Of a DNA stretch of 64,000 nucleotides, positions 1 to 11,173 are shown piece by piece. Below the pieces are notes generated by a model. The model had not been told where the DNA came from, searched no databases, and saw only the letters and a list, made by a program, of their open reading frames with translations. How positions within the stretch are numbered: position 1 is the stretch's first letter; every line of letters starts with the position of its first letter. The stretch comes from Hemileia vastatrix (lineage: Eukaryota > Basidiomycota > Pucciniomycetes > Pucciniales > Zaghouaniaceae), in NCBI GenBank assembly GCA_030280995.1, contig JASXTE010000014.1:22664150-22728149 (forward strand). Direction: 5' to 3'. A program made the translations under genes and the position numbers.

Positions 1-439
1 AATTATCATCCATAATGAACTGTAATAAAATAAAATAAAATAAAAATAATCAGTTTTTAAAATTTATACCTATCAAAGCTAAAGTAAAAAAAGATACTAT
101 GTATATAGTCTTGTAAACTTGTATGTTCTCTTGTCGAAAAATAAAGTGAATAATATATAGCTATCAGCTAAATTTGGAAGGTCAAACTATTTATAGTAGA
201 TGAATGAGCAAGAAGATTATTCATTAAGTAAAAATTTTATCATATTTCTCATTATCATGATTTTATTTCTTTCATTCTTACATTTAAGATAAAAATGACT
301 CATTGAAAGCATGGGTTCTCTCGCAATAAAAGCAACCAAAGTAATTGTTCACTGATTTATGATAAGGTAAGTTGGATGCATTGCATTTTTTAATCAAGCA
401 TTGAATTATTTCTTTCACCATTAACAAATATCACCAATC
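1..439. other. AT-rich non-coding sequence downstream of the Tnp2 gene
   Basis: No open frame of note. A/T-rich with short (AAAAT)n tracts near 25-50. It would be the transposase 3' flank; no CACTA-like terminus is present, so the element continues to the left of the window. Confidence 0.6.
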
Positions 440-3400
440 CTACAAATTTCCCCAATCCCAAATTAACACAAAGATGTTAGTCAACAGAAAATAAATTTGA
501 TTAATTTTTTCACTCACTACTGTCTGCAGTCCAATGGCAGTGACAACCTCGTCTTTGATTCCAAACATTCCTTTTTTGTGCTCGACAGTAGCTGCATGTA
601 CAATTATTGCATCTTTCTTAATCACAATTTGAGTTGCTTTGGCTACTCTTACTAACCGACAATGCACTTGTGGGAAAAGCTCATAGGGATCCTTTGATGT
701 TTCTTCTGGACGGAGCTCTTTGAAAGGACTTACTATTAAATATATTTGATCATTCTCTTCCTTTGATCTGAAAAGATCATCAATTTGCCCAAACTGGCTA
801 TCTTTTCCATAGTAGAATTCAATTGTTGAATTAGCAATGTGTCGATGGTAACTAGTAAACCTCTTTCCATGTATCAATATGCTTTCTACATTTTCAACTA
901 CCCGATCCCCACTTTTCTCCGATGGTGTCAAAGCCCGTCTTGAAGTTTCTTTTCCCATTCGTGCCCTTACCCATTTAGTAAATAATGCCATACTTAGATG
1001 GATCCATTTGTTTTGTTTATCGAGATCAATATGGATTTTTTTAGTCTCACATTGATCATTATCTTCAGCTTCACCAAGATCTAATACCCTAGACTTCCGA
1101 TACCAATGTTTGAGCATTGTTAGCGGTATCTCTCCTGTGGTAAATATTAATAAATTAGCACAGCTGAGTTTTTAAATAATTGCTTACAAACATTACATAC
1201 GTGGATGGTGATTGTTTGGAATTTCAGATAATATATGATTCACCCGCTCTCCAGACCAAGTAGCTGTACTTGATGGTGGACCAAGACGCTTTATCATTTC
1301 AGGATAATGTTGAGTGATATGCAGATTTGGCTTTGCATTAATATTCTTCCAACCCTCTTCAAGGCACTCACGATACTCTAACAGAAATTGATCTAGATCT
1401 TTAAGCTCATTAGTCTGTATATTTTTTAATGTCAAAAAATTGGTGATCGAGCATCATGTTACAAGTGACTTGAGAAGATAATATTCTCTTGGTTTATCAG
1501 CAGAGGAAGCTGAAGATTCAGATTCTTTAAATTTTTCAAACCAAAGGGGTATAAGTGACAAAGGGAAGTAGAGAGTATACAGCATGTGCCATTCTGCTGC
1601 CTTGAGGGATCCTGCCTTTTTAGATCCTACTGATTTTGGAACTCGTGTTAGCCAGGAAGGTCTTCTTACTTGATCAATCATCTTCCATACAACCTGTAGC
1701 TCTGCTGCTGTGATTCGTGGATTACTAATACCTTCATTTTCTTTCTCCTTACCTTTCCTTTTATTTTCTTCATCTCTAGATGTCTCATTTGATGAGTGAG
1801 ATCCTTCACTCTGTGATATGCTAATGCTTCTTTGCCTTAAGTTATACAATGCATTCCTACTGTCACTACTGTGAGACTGTATTGAGGCCACATCGCTATA
1901 TGGAGGAATAAATTTGGAGCTGGATGACCTACTCTGGCTTCTTGATCAATTTGTTCCCAATCCTTCATTATCTAGTCCATGATGACTTGATGACTGTCTT
2001 GAACTCGTACGTCTTTGCCGCTTGTGCTGTCTCGTGTGTCCTGTATCATCATCATCATTATTCGTGGTGCTTAAGCTACTTTTACGTTTTTTCGAATGTT
2101 TGTGCAGTGAAGTATCAGAAAAGAAATCATCATCTTCTTCTCTTACATGCCAATTTTTATCCTTTTCCAGCTTTCTTTCTAGATCTTTTGCTGCATTTTG
2201 GATTTGAAAATAGCTTAGACTGTGATCTTTTAGGTTGCCAAGCATATGTGAATGCATAACATCAATTGAGCAATATTCAGTTGGACCCCAATATTCAAGG
2301 TTATTCAGCTCACTCCATCATACCCCATGATTTTTAACAATTGATACACGCTCCCAATGTGACTTAGAATTTTTCCACTTTGTTTCCCAGCACATATGAT
2401 CCTCATGATTCCGTAATGAAAAATTTCCCACATTCTTTTCACTAATTTCATCTTTAGAGATATTACAGAAAGAGCAGAACATTTTTGCAGAGTGACTCGA
2501 AAAGCCAGCCAATTTTTGTATTGCAGGAATGTCACCTATCAAAGAGAACAATGCAACTCTTAATTTCCGGCCTCGTGGATAAAGATGTGTCTTTTCAATC
2601 AATATACCATCCCATAGAGTTTGTAGATCATTAACCAGTGGTTTTAGAAGGTGATTAAGCTGTTCACTTGTGGGTTCTGTTGGTCCAGGTATAATAGCAT
2701 ACAAAAAAAGATTTTCCATTTTGTATCTATCTTCTTGAGGTAGGTTCATACACACCATCATAATATTGCCTACAGACTTCTGATGACCTCCAATCCTATT
2801 GCCACCAGGCCTAAACCAGTCAACATATAAAGTAAACATTAAGTTGCCTGAAGTTATCGTATATTCATCATCATTGCTATCCAGAGCTGGAGTGGTTATG
2901 GGAAAGTTTTTCCAAATTGAACCATCACAAACATCCTTCATCAAATCACACTCTACACGTTCTGCCACAGGGGTTTTCTTCTCAATCAGAAGCTCAAATT
3001 TGAACAGTTTGATCTTTTCCTTAAGCCAGTCAATAAAAGAATGGTGATGAAATGTTTTAAGAGATAAGTATTTTACATGTTCTTGATGTTCCTCCATCAA
3101 ATACAGCCTTTCATCACATTTAACTTCAATTTGTCCTGCTCCAAACATTTTTAAATAGCGCTTTGATGATGAAATAAACGGTTGATTGCAACATAGTATA
3201 GATGGTTGAGATTCTGAGTTATACTCATAAAGAACAAAGCATTTAGGACAGCATGTTTTAGTGAAAAATGATTGATTGAGCTTTAATCGACTAAAAACTG
3301 TATCTATCGAGCGCGGGACCAGGCGGACAATGCTATCAGAATCCAGTATTCCACTATCACCTAGAAGTTTGAGCTTCTTAATTTCTTCATCCAAAAATTG

Positions 3401-3818
3401 AGTACAACCTTCTTTGCTCAAATGATGAATCAGAGAAAGCTTTGCTGCCTGCCACATAATTATTTGGCTATACCGTTCCCCAAGATTTGAGTTTCTAGAG
3501 ACTGTTGAAGATACTTCTGCCCCCAATAGCAACTGCCCCTATGTAATAAATCATTGAAACATCATAAAGACTTTAATTCTCAAATTGAACTATAGATATA
3601 CAGCTTACTGTTTCTGTGGAGCGGGAACTTCCAATGTTAAGTGGATTGTTGGAAGAAATAACCATCTGGGCCTTCCTATTTCTTTCCTCTTGATGTTTTG
3701 CATAAGAATTAGAGCTTTTGAAAGCCATACCAACTTCAAAGGACCCAGAAGAAGTTTTATACTTTCTATTGACACATCCAAGATCTTGACATTGACATAC
3801 ATGAAAAAATGGAGGCAT
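440..3818 (-). pseudogene. Tnp2-family (CACTA/EnSpm-type) transposase, three in-frame TGA
   Basis: Starts at ATG 3816-3818 (MPPFFHVCQCQDLGC, a Cys-rich N-terminus). Two introns restore one frame: 3539-3608 (donor GTAAGC, acceptor CATAG) and 1135-1200 (donor GTATGT, acceptor CACAG). The joined frame is 1081 codons with no frameshift. The Tnp2 domain lies at about residues 250-520: YVDWFRPGGNRIGG, AIIPGPTEPTSEQLNHLLKP, GFSSHSAKMFCSFC, then WSELNNLEYWGP and DVMHSHMLGNL. The middle is Ser/Arg-rich and a conserved-looking C-terminal part follows. TGA codons at 2318-2320 (codon 477), 1946-1948 (601) and 1454-1456 (765) break it; each could derive from CGA. Tnp2 proteins cut and move CACTA elements in the nucleus. 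This copy should be inactive unless UGA is read through. Confidence 0.85.
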
Positions 3819-4893
3819 TGTAATTGTGATAATTGTAGGAATAAGTTAGCTATTCGAAGTTACCGATTGAAGGTATTCCTTTTTTTGAAATGCACTAGCT
3901 AATATAAGCTACATTTTTTTATCAAAAGAATATGATGGAATATGTGTTGAAATTATTTAAGTTTAAATGTTTAATTTTTAATCAGATAAATTATATATTA
4001 ATTTAAAGTTAAGCAGTCTACTTTATTTGAATTTTGTATACTCTCTGCATTTGTACAACAATGCATGCATGTTTATCAGAATATTTTCTATCATAGAAAA
4101 AATTCTGTTGTACACACAAGCATCTTAATTATTTTTCTATCAAATGCCTTCTGAGTTATATCTAACTACCCTATAATTATTTGATTTTGATAAAAATTCT
4201 TAGTTATGGACTATAAGAAAAGTAATCCATATTTTTAACATAATTATTTAAAAAATTACCCCAAAAATCAAAGTTAAACCCAAAAATAAGGTTAATATTT
4301 TGTAAAAAACAATCACAAACATATTTCTTTCACTTTGAAAATTGGTCTGTACTAGGTAGAATTTTCTATAAAGAAAAAATCAAAAATACTCAAATAATAG
4401 ATGCTACAAAAGTGTAAACCTTAATGAATTACATAAAAGCTGAAACCTTGTATAAATTTTCATACATAAATGTGATGAAGTGACACTCTAGTCTATTTAT
4501 TCAGGTTGAAAAAAATTACTCAATAGAATATGTATTACTATCATATTGGACCAAAAATAATTTTTTGGTAATCAAAAAATGAACATAGCCTCACATTTAA
4601 CAAATTATTTTTGTGGAAGAATTTTTTGAAAAGAAAAAAAAATCCGTTTCTTAAATGAGTCTGCTTTTATCACATAATCATTCTCTTTATTTTATACCAT
4701 TCCTTTTGAGTTCAAGTTGCATATAAAAATATAATTTATGCATATTATAATTCCATAAAGTTGAAATATTTCTTATTCTTAATTTTTGTGATATTTCTCC
4801 TTAAATCAACTTTGATCATAAAGTTTTGGAGCTCAACAATTTATCCTTCCTCTTTGTTTAATTTAATTGAACACTTTGTTAATCTAATTATTT
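3819..4893. promoter_or_regulatory. Divergent intergenic region between the transposase and the 312-aa gene
   Basis: About 1.07 kb, very A/T-rich, no credible coding. It separates two genes transcribed away from each other, so it should contain both promoters. I recognise no specific box with confidence. Confidence 0.4.
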
Positions 4894-5933
4894 ATGAACC
4901 CTACTATCTCTTACTTTCCTCATGGAAACCTGCCCACAAACACAAGAACACTTAATAGAATTTTTAATGAGACTTTGCCTCCATTCAATTCTCACTTTTG
5001 TAGATCTATACACAATTTTTGTCGTTCACTTTTGGATATGTCACCAGAATCAAATGGATGGAAACAAAACCCTACTGAAGAGCAATTAGACAGATTTTCA
5101 TCATTCGACATGAATTCTTGCAACATTGCCTTTGAACTACCTCATCCAGAATCAAATTCAGCGGTTTCGGAAAAGTTTCCACCAATTTTCCGTGAATCTT
5201 TTATTGAGCACCTTCGCATGTGTGGTTTCCCAGGATCAACTTTCGCTTGGAACCTAGATTGGTTTGACAAATGGAACCAGGTCTTGGCAAATATTCTCAT
5301 TAAACACTGGGACAATGCCTTAAAAACCAATAATTTGATTGCATATCCAATTGACTCAACTCAAATTAGCTTCTCAAATCAAATAGGAGTTCTTCACCGT
5401 TGGTTTTTAAGTCATGCTAATAGATTAAGACTTGGGAAGGATTCTCATAGCTCTCAAGAAATAATCAAAGTGAGAAAGCATAAATATAGAATAAAAAAAA
5501 AGTATGAAAGTCCCTTTTTTTTCAACCGTTTTTATTTATGACCTTTATTTCAAATAACAAAGATTCTTAGAATTCAGTTAACCGAACTAAACTTCTTAAA
5601 CAACTTCCACATTGTGAAACTTATCACAACCTTTTCACAAACATAAAGTGTTGTTCAGACACCGAAATTGATAATGATGGATCATTAAGACATATCTTAA
5701 TGCAATGGAGGTCTGAAGATTTTTCTAAAGTTGCACAATATCTTGACCAACAACACTTTGATATTCGAGATAATTCAACCTACTCTGGAAGTGTGCTAAA
5801 GGACTTGGCCTTGTACAAAAGAATCAGTTTGGTTTCAACATTATCCCCTAACCTTAATCCTTCTCATGTCCCCGGGGGTTCGCTGAATGACTGTTATTCT
5901 CCCTTATATCATGCATCTCTAAATCCTCAATAA
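4894..5933 (+). CDS. Uncharacterised 312-aa protein, intact, one intron
   Basis: The first frame opens at ATG 4894. An intron at 5470-5570 (donor GTGAGA, acceptor TTCTTAG, phase 0) joins it exactly in frame to a second exon ending at TAA 5931-5933, giving 312 aa. Visible motifs are FIEHLRMCGFPGSTFAWNLDWFDKWN, spread over residues ~105-130 with HLRMCGFPGSTFAW the most striking part, then HKCCSDTE-like acidic KCCSDTEIDNDGS and QWRSEDF in exon 2. No membrane segment or signal peptide is evident. I recall similar Trp-rich proteins with a CSDTE motif in rust genomes but know no function. It is convergent with the SNF2 gene (64 bp between stops) and divergent from the transposase. Unlike its neighbours it has no stop or frameshift, so it may still be under selection. 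Confidence 0.65.
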
Positions 5934-5997
5934 CTCAGACTTTTAAATCCTCAAAATCCCATAAATTTACCTGATCTCCTTGAAATTCTTTCTTCCT

Positions 5998-8426
5998 CTA
6001 ATGTGAGTGATTGACAAACTCCCTTAATAATAGGTTTGCACACTCATACTCCTCATTTCCACTGTTTGGGACACTTAGCCTTGAAAACAAAAACATAATT
6101 TTAATGATTACTATTATCATTAAAATTTATAGAAATGAAATTTGGCTTACATTGTTAGCTCCATTTTTTTCCTTTGAATCTTATACATGCTGAATTCTAT
6201 ACTTCCTTGTACAAAATAATTCAAAACATTTACTTCATTTTGCTGCCCCATTCTATACAGCCGATCAACAGCCTGTTGCTCAACTGCTGGATTCCAATTT
6301 GGCTCCTATTTCAACATTGAACATATAAAAAATTTAATATTTTTGTTCTTAATATGAAATAAAAGACATTGAGCTCACCATTATATATACATTTTGAGCA
6401 CACCTGAGATCTATACCCACTCCTGCAGCCTGAATCGTTCCAACCAAAACTTGGCAATCTTTATTAAAATGGAGTTCATGCATATTTTTGTCTCGCTTTG
6501 TCCTGCTGAGTTCACCTGTAAGCTGGGTATACCTAATATTGTGGTCATCTAAAGCCATTTTTATTCTATTTTGAAATATTAGAAAATTGTTTTTAATAAG
6601 CCAACACAATTTTGTAAAACAATTCATTATAGAATCACTTACATCTGCAAAAAGTCTGCAAAGTTGTAGAATATAACAGCTTTTGGAAAATTTATACCCC
6701 TTTCACCAGACAAAAAGTTTTTTAAGTGGCCTATAAGATGACAAATCTTTGCGGAATGCTGCCAGGTGAAATCAAAAGTTGGAGTTTCATCCAGATTTTC
6801 GTAGATTGGATGGTTGCAGAATTTTCTTAAAATCATCAGCTCTCTTAGAAACTCAGATGAGTCCCAAGGGAAGTCAGTGCTTCTGGAGGGCCCATATCGC
6901 TCAGTGAATCCTTCTTGAAGCACATCAATTTTAGACCTCCATGGATCTTCTAATTGAACCGATATCCCCCTTTGAATCTTTTTTGGAAGAGACAAAATTG
7001 CATCCTTTGTTCTACGTAGGCTTATGACTTTCATTAAGTGATTGATTGATTTAATAGAATTAGCCTTTCCTTTTTGCAAACCTGGAAAAAGGAAATTCTT
7101 CCATAACCAGTCTTCTTGCCACTTTTAGATTCTAAGAAAAAATATGAGACTTTGAAGGTCAGTGGGCCTGTTCTGAAGTGGAGTTCCAGTCAAGCATAGT
7201 CGGTGTTGGGATTCCAAGTCAAATATTGTTTGAGCCCTCTGCGAGTAAGGATTTTTAATGTAACTAAAAGAATATTTATAAAAATTGATTATAAAAATTA
7301 AGTTTTAAGTTTTAGATATAGAAATGGGCACTAACTGAGCTTCATCTAAAACAACTCTATACCAAAAGAGCATTTGAGTCACCGGTATCTTTTTTTGGCT
7401 TTGATTTTTTGACATCGTTGGGCTAGCTATTTCATAGGTCGTTAAAACAATAGCAGTTTCCTGTAGCTCATTGACATTAGTATTTTGACAATCCTTCCCA
7501 TAAAGAACCTTGAAAGGAAGCGCATTATCTTCAAAGTGCACACTTATTTCATTGATCCAATTCGATAGTGTTTCCAGGGGGCATATAATCAGTGTGGCTG
7601 AACTCCGATTAATACCTTCTTGATTTTCTGATACCTGGAATTGTCTTGCTTCACCTTGAGTTGCACTTATAAGAGAAATAGTTGAAAGTGTCTTTCCCAA
7701 ACCCATATCATCAGCAAGTATTGACCCGTTTCCTTCAGGCGTTAATTGATTGTTAGGAAACTGATCTTTATAGTCATCGAATCCAGTTCTAAGCCAATGG
7801 TTGTCCTGGTGCCTCCACATGATATCCAACTTTTCCTTTAACATTCGTTCATTGTCAATCATAAAATTTATTGCTTGAAGTTGATGTGTTTTGAGAACTG
7901 TTTTGATTCCTTGGATAAGTTGATCAGCTTTCCAATCTTGAGTACTCTGAGATATTTGGAAAGAGCCTTCAAAAATTACATGTGGGATATTAAAAAAGAT
8001 AGTGGAGTCGTAGTTCAGGATTGGACATAAATCGATTTGTGCAGAAGAAAATGCTTCTTTAGCAAGACTGATTATTGTACTTGAAGAAAAGAGGCATCCC
8101 CAAAGTTGATACTGATTACCAAAAACTGGAACCAAGTAAGCATGAAAATAGAAAGGCTTCATAGGATTCAAGGCACTTCTTTGGTTTAAATGGTGAGATC
8201 CAGAGCCAATGTCACCAAATAGTGGTCCAATGTGCTGACTCTGCACTTGAGAAAGATTACCGACAAGGGTTGGTTTTCTTTCTTCAAATAGTCCAAAAAT
8301 ATGAACATTTGAATGGCCTCGCTGTAAAATCGTGGGGGTCGGTGAGTTTTGAAATCTTGAAATTACATTCATATAAATTTGATCGATTGTTATTGAGAAC
8401 TGTCCAACACATCTGAGACTTGACAT
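5998..8426 (-). pseudogene. SNF2-family (Rad5/HLTF-like) helicase, one in-frame TAA
   Basis: ATG at 8424-8426. Introns at 7264-7335, 6566-6642, 6306-6378 and 6080-6150 (all GT-AG) restore one 712-codon frame; the last intron and exon are less certain. Motifs in order: Q-like LKTHQLQAINFM (178-189), motif I LADDMGLGKT (237-246), Ia LIICPLETLSNW (279-290), II VVLDEAH-YIKN (DEAH made across intron 1), III LTGTPLQN (388-395), V IQAAGVGIDL and VI QQAVDRLYRMGQ. No RING finger is seen between III and IV, unlike full Rad5/HLTF. A TAA at 7125-7127 (codon 410, just after motif III) splits the two RecA lobes and could be a former CAA. SNF2 proteins remodel chromatin or translocate on DNA using ATP. Its place inside a CACTA element suggests cargo or an accessory gene. 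Confidence 0.8.
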
Positions 8427-9059
8427 ATTAAGTAAGAATAGTATCTGAAGATAGTGGTTGTTAAAAGATGAATTGAAGCAAAAAATGAATAATCAGTTTT
8501 GAATAAAACGACAAAATAACTTTTTAGCATATCCTATTCTAAGCTCATAATTCTTTCACATGTATTATTATTATCTTTTTAATAAATATTGGAAGTAAAT
8601 CAATGATAACTGAAATGAATAATATGGCTTAAAAGTAAATCTTGAGCCTATAGAGTAAATTTTGGTTTGTGGAGGAATAAAAATTTTCTCAATAAAAATG
8701 TGCTTTATTGTTACATTATAATCACAAAAAAGAATAATTTCACTCTTATTACACTTATTTATGTTTCTGTCTAATAGTAAAATGCTTTAGATGTCAGTTC
8801 AAAATCCAAATTGAAACTACTACCTAGAACGATGTCTTGATACTAACATACTTTTTGTAAGTCTTTGGACAGACACTTATGGTGATCTCAATAATATTAA
8901 AATTGATTTGAATTGTATGTTTTATCAAATATCTATGTAGTCTAGTGTAATAATTGAGACACTACAGTTTAACCTTCTGTTACCAACTTGGCAAGAAAAT
9001 ATATGTAGATATTCTTAGAACGAATATCAAATTTTTCTTTCCACAAGATGGGAAAGTGA
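8427..9059. other. AT-rich non-coding flank of the SNF2 gene
   Basis: No supported coding frame. Being 5' of the helicase, it should contain its promoter; no distinctive motif seen. Confidence 0.4.
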
Positions 9060-9323
9060 ATATTATGATATGTTAAGTGATATGTTCAAGCTTTGCTCAA
9101 TCTGTGCTCAGCTCAAAATCAAAGTAATCACCAAGCTCCAAGAAACCTGTGATTGAGTTTGGTTGAACCTAGGACTAACTGATTACCAAATCTTTGTCCA
9201 ATTAATTTAAATCTGGTTTCACAATGAACTCCCAACAGCCTTCCAACAGCTTTCCAACCACATCCCAACATTTTTAAATGAGGGGTATTGCTAGCAATAC
9301 CCCCCCCCAAATTTTCTGTGGTG
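9060..9323. repeat. CACTA right subterminal and terminal region
   Basis: From left to right: TGCTCAATCTGTGCTCAGCTC repeats near 9095, three GTTGG(A/G)A motifs (read on -) in 9225-9270, a palindrome centred on GCTAGC at about 9291, a C9 run, then TTTTCTGTGGTG ending at 9323. Subterminal repeats of this sort are typical transposase-binding regions in CACTA elements. TGTGCTCA/CTCAATNTGTG motifs recur next to the termini at 31984, 32659 and 42466. Confidence 0.6.
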
Positions 9324-9615
9324 ATTATTGCTGTCTCTGGTGTGGATTTGCAGCCTACATCAAGTATCTTTTCTGTCTCTGGTGTGGACTTTGTTCTACA
9401 TTTCAGTTCTTTGGTCTGGTAGTCTATCTGGGGACTACTTTCTTGGCTCATCAAGCAGTCAAGTGTGTTAAAAAGGGGCTTAGCAAAACAGGAACCAACT
9501 TACTTTAGCAAGTAAATCTCACTCTATTTTTCTAAAGGGACAGGGGATTTTCTCTCTGGTTTTTCTCCAACTCCCTTGGTCAAGGCCTATAGCTAGTACT
9601 ATAGGATTGTCTACA
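9324..9615 (+). repeat. Gypsy B-type LTR, 3' portion
   Basis: Nearly identical to the reverse complement of 25217-25508, the LTR end next to the B primer-binding site, finishing with GGATTGTCTACA at 9615. What follows (GCGGATGATGAAG) is not a primer-binding site but integrase coding sequence of element A. The simplest reading is a solo B-type LTR inserted in element A, later split by the CACTA element. A deletion joining an LTR to integrase is the alternative. Confidence 0.7.
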
Positions 9616-9619
9616 GCGG

Positions 9620-9934
9620 ATGATGAAGATCAGAAATTAATCAGTTAGATATTGGGATGAGCGGTTGGCACATCGATTAAGGAAACCTTTGAACCCAGGT
9701 GATATGGTCCTGGTGTATAATAGGAGTTTGGAAAGTCAGTGGGGAAAGATGTTTGCAGATAGGTGGAATGGACCGTATAAAATTAAGGAGCAAGTTTCTG
9801 GCGGTTCATATGTGTTAGAAGAGTTGGATGGAGTCAAATTGAAGAAGAGGGTAGCGGCCGATCAAGTGAAACGGTTATATCCTAGAGGCACCAGGAGTGC
9901 CGAAGTCTACCTCCGCAATGAGGATAAACTATAA
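9620..9934 (+). pseudogene. Integrase C-terminal domain fragment (gypsy A)
   Basis: Reads MMKIRN, a stop TAA (9638-9640), SVRYWDERLAHRLRKPL, then GDMVLVYNRSLESQWGKMF, DRWNGPYKI, GGSYVLEELDG and KKRVAADQVKRLYPRG, ending YLRNEDKL-stop. Element B has MMKIRNQSVRYW at the same place, so the stop replaces Gln (CAA to TAA). The fragment matches the post-DDE GPY/SH3-like part of gypsy integrases. Its last codons are themselves a copy of the dispersed 22-bp motif. Confidence 0.8.
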
Positions 9935-10072
9935 TATCGACGAAATTTTATGGATTCCTCCGCAATGAGGATAAACTATGATATCGACAAAATTTTATTG
10001 ATTCCTCCGCAATGAGGATAAACTATGATGTTTATAAAAATCTTATCAACCTCCGCAACGAGGATAAACTAT
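9911..10072 (+). repeat. Four copies of the CTCCGCAATGAGGATAAACT motif
   Basis: Copies begin at 9911, 9958, 10005 and 10051, spaced 46-47 bp; the first encodes the end of the integrase frame (LRNEDKL). Element B has one copy at the equivalent place (18507-18530, opposite strand). This is the A-version of the dispersed motif that ends in TAAACTGG elsewhere. Confidence 0.8.
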
Positions 10073-10284
10073 CTTTTTTTTATCAAAAATACTTTACTGT
10101 CATTACACTGCATATGGGCGACAAAGCTGTGATGAAACTTAACAAAATGCAAGAAAACCTTCTTTGAAATTTTCAAAATTTAAAATTCTTATAATATGGG
10201 TGAAGATAGTGTTGGAAAATTTTAAAAATTTATTGGAAGAAGTGTTCACAGGGGAACCTTCTTAATTTAATATTGGCAAGTGTG

Positions 10285-10325
10285 GGGGTAATTGATGGGC
10301 TGGCTGCTCTATACACAATTACCCC
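10285..10325 (+). other. Stem-loop module H1 in element A
   Basis: GGGGTAATTG at 10285-10294 pairs perfectly with CAATTACCCC at 10316-10325, loop 21 nt containing GGGCTGGCTGCTC. The same module occurs three times in element B. Confidence 0.6.
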
Positions 10326-10548
10326 ATAATGTTTGTTTCCAAAATTTTTCCTGTTTCTAGTTGAATCCTGGCTTTGTCTTTTAATTATAGGAAGTCCACT
10401 AAGACTATAAACTGGAACGAATCAAGAGACACCGCTCTCAATGCCGGATTCAAGATTCTTTTTATTTTATTTTGTTTTTTATTTTTTTATGTTAGATTGT
10501 GATTTCTTTTCTTTAATATATATTATGAATTATTGTAAAGGTGATGCT

Positions 10549-10743
10549 CACTGGTGGTCTCTAATCATTTTTATAAATTGGAGGGAGCCCACCCAGTGAT
10601 CATCATTATAAAATTATCTTCTAAAAACTTTCATTTATTTTATTTTCTTTTCAATTTCTCAAAATTGTGTAACCACATCAAGTTGCACTTGGATGTGGGT
10701 ATGATGTCGAGGGTACGGCTCATCAAATGGGCAGGGGGCATCT
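10549..10743 (+). other. Stem-loop modules H2 and H3 in element A
   Basis: H2: CACTGG (10549-10554) with CCAGTG (10593-10598). H3: CCACATCAAG (10673-10682) with CTTGGATGTGG (10688-10698), one bulge. Both have counterparts in element B in the same relative order. Confidence 0.5.
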
Positions 10744-11160
10744 TTTAAAAATTTTATTTTGAAATTTTTTTATTATTATTACTTTTTATATCTTTCTTTT
10801 CACATTCGTTTATCTTTCTTCAAAAATTAAATCTTAACTTTTATTTCAAAAACTATCTTTTCTAAAATCTTTTATTTTAAATTAAAAACAAAATTAAAAT
10901 TAAAAATAAATAAAAATAAAATAAAATAAAAATAAAATAAAAATAAAAAATAAATAAAAAATAAATAAAAAATAAAAATAAATAGATAAAAATAAAATAA
11001 TAAAATAAAAAAAAATTAAAAAAAAAACTAATTAATTAAATCAAAATTATTATTATATTTCTTAGTTTTATTTTTCAGTCTTCATTATTTTTAGTTATAT
11101 TCATTTAGTTTAGACAGGAAACAGGCTCTAGGGGAGCTCAAAACCTATGGGATTTTACTT
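10744..11160. repeat. A-rich low-complexity stretch (AAATA)n
   Basis: Mostly T-rich then A-rich, with interrupted AAATA/AAAATA units from about 10878 to 11045. No coding. Element B has similar A/T-rich stretches at 17320-17450 and 17570-17645. Confidence 0.8.
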
Positions 11161-11173
11161 CAAGATATCTGTT

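Larger units (their letters stand above)
1..9323. mobile_element. CACTA/Tnp2-type DNA transposon, right part (left end outside window)
   Basis: The segment holds a Tnp2-type transposase pseudogene, a 312-aa gene and a SNF2 helicase gene, and stops at 9323 with a GTG terminus. Read inward from 9323 it begins CACCACAGAAAATTTGGG, followed by a palindrome centred on GCTAGC (9283-9306) and several GTTGGGA/GTTGGAA subterminal repeats. The two small TSD-flanked elements at 32421 and 60930 have the same plan. Immediately right of 9323 the sequence becomes a gypsy LTR already broken at that point, as expected if the transposon landed in it. The left end was not found in 1-440. That all three genes belong to one element is inferred from the absence of any other terminus between them. 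Confidence 0.65.

Noticed and set aside
1924..2259. Plus-strand ORF opposite the Tnp2 gene
   Set aside because: His/Tyr/Ser/Phe-rich mirror of the Ser/Arg/Asp-rich transposase segment.
5998..8426. SNF2 gene as an ordinary host DNA-repair gene
   Set aside because: No RING or HIRAN domain is visible, it has an in-frame stop, and it lies inside transposon boundaries; a captured or TE-resident copy is more likely, although capture of a host gene is not excluded.
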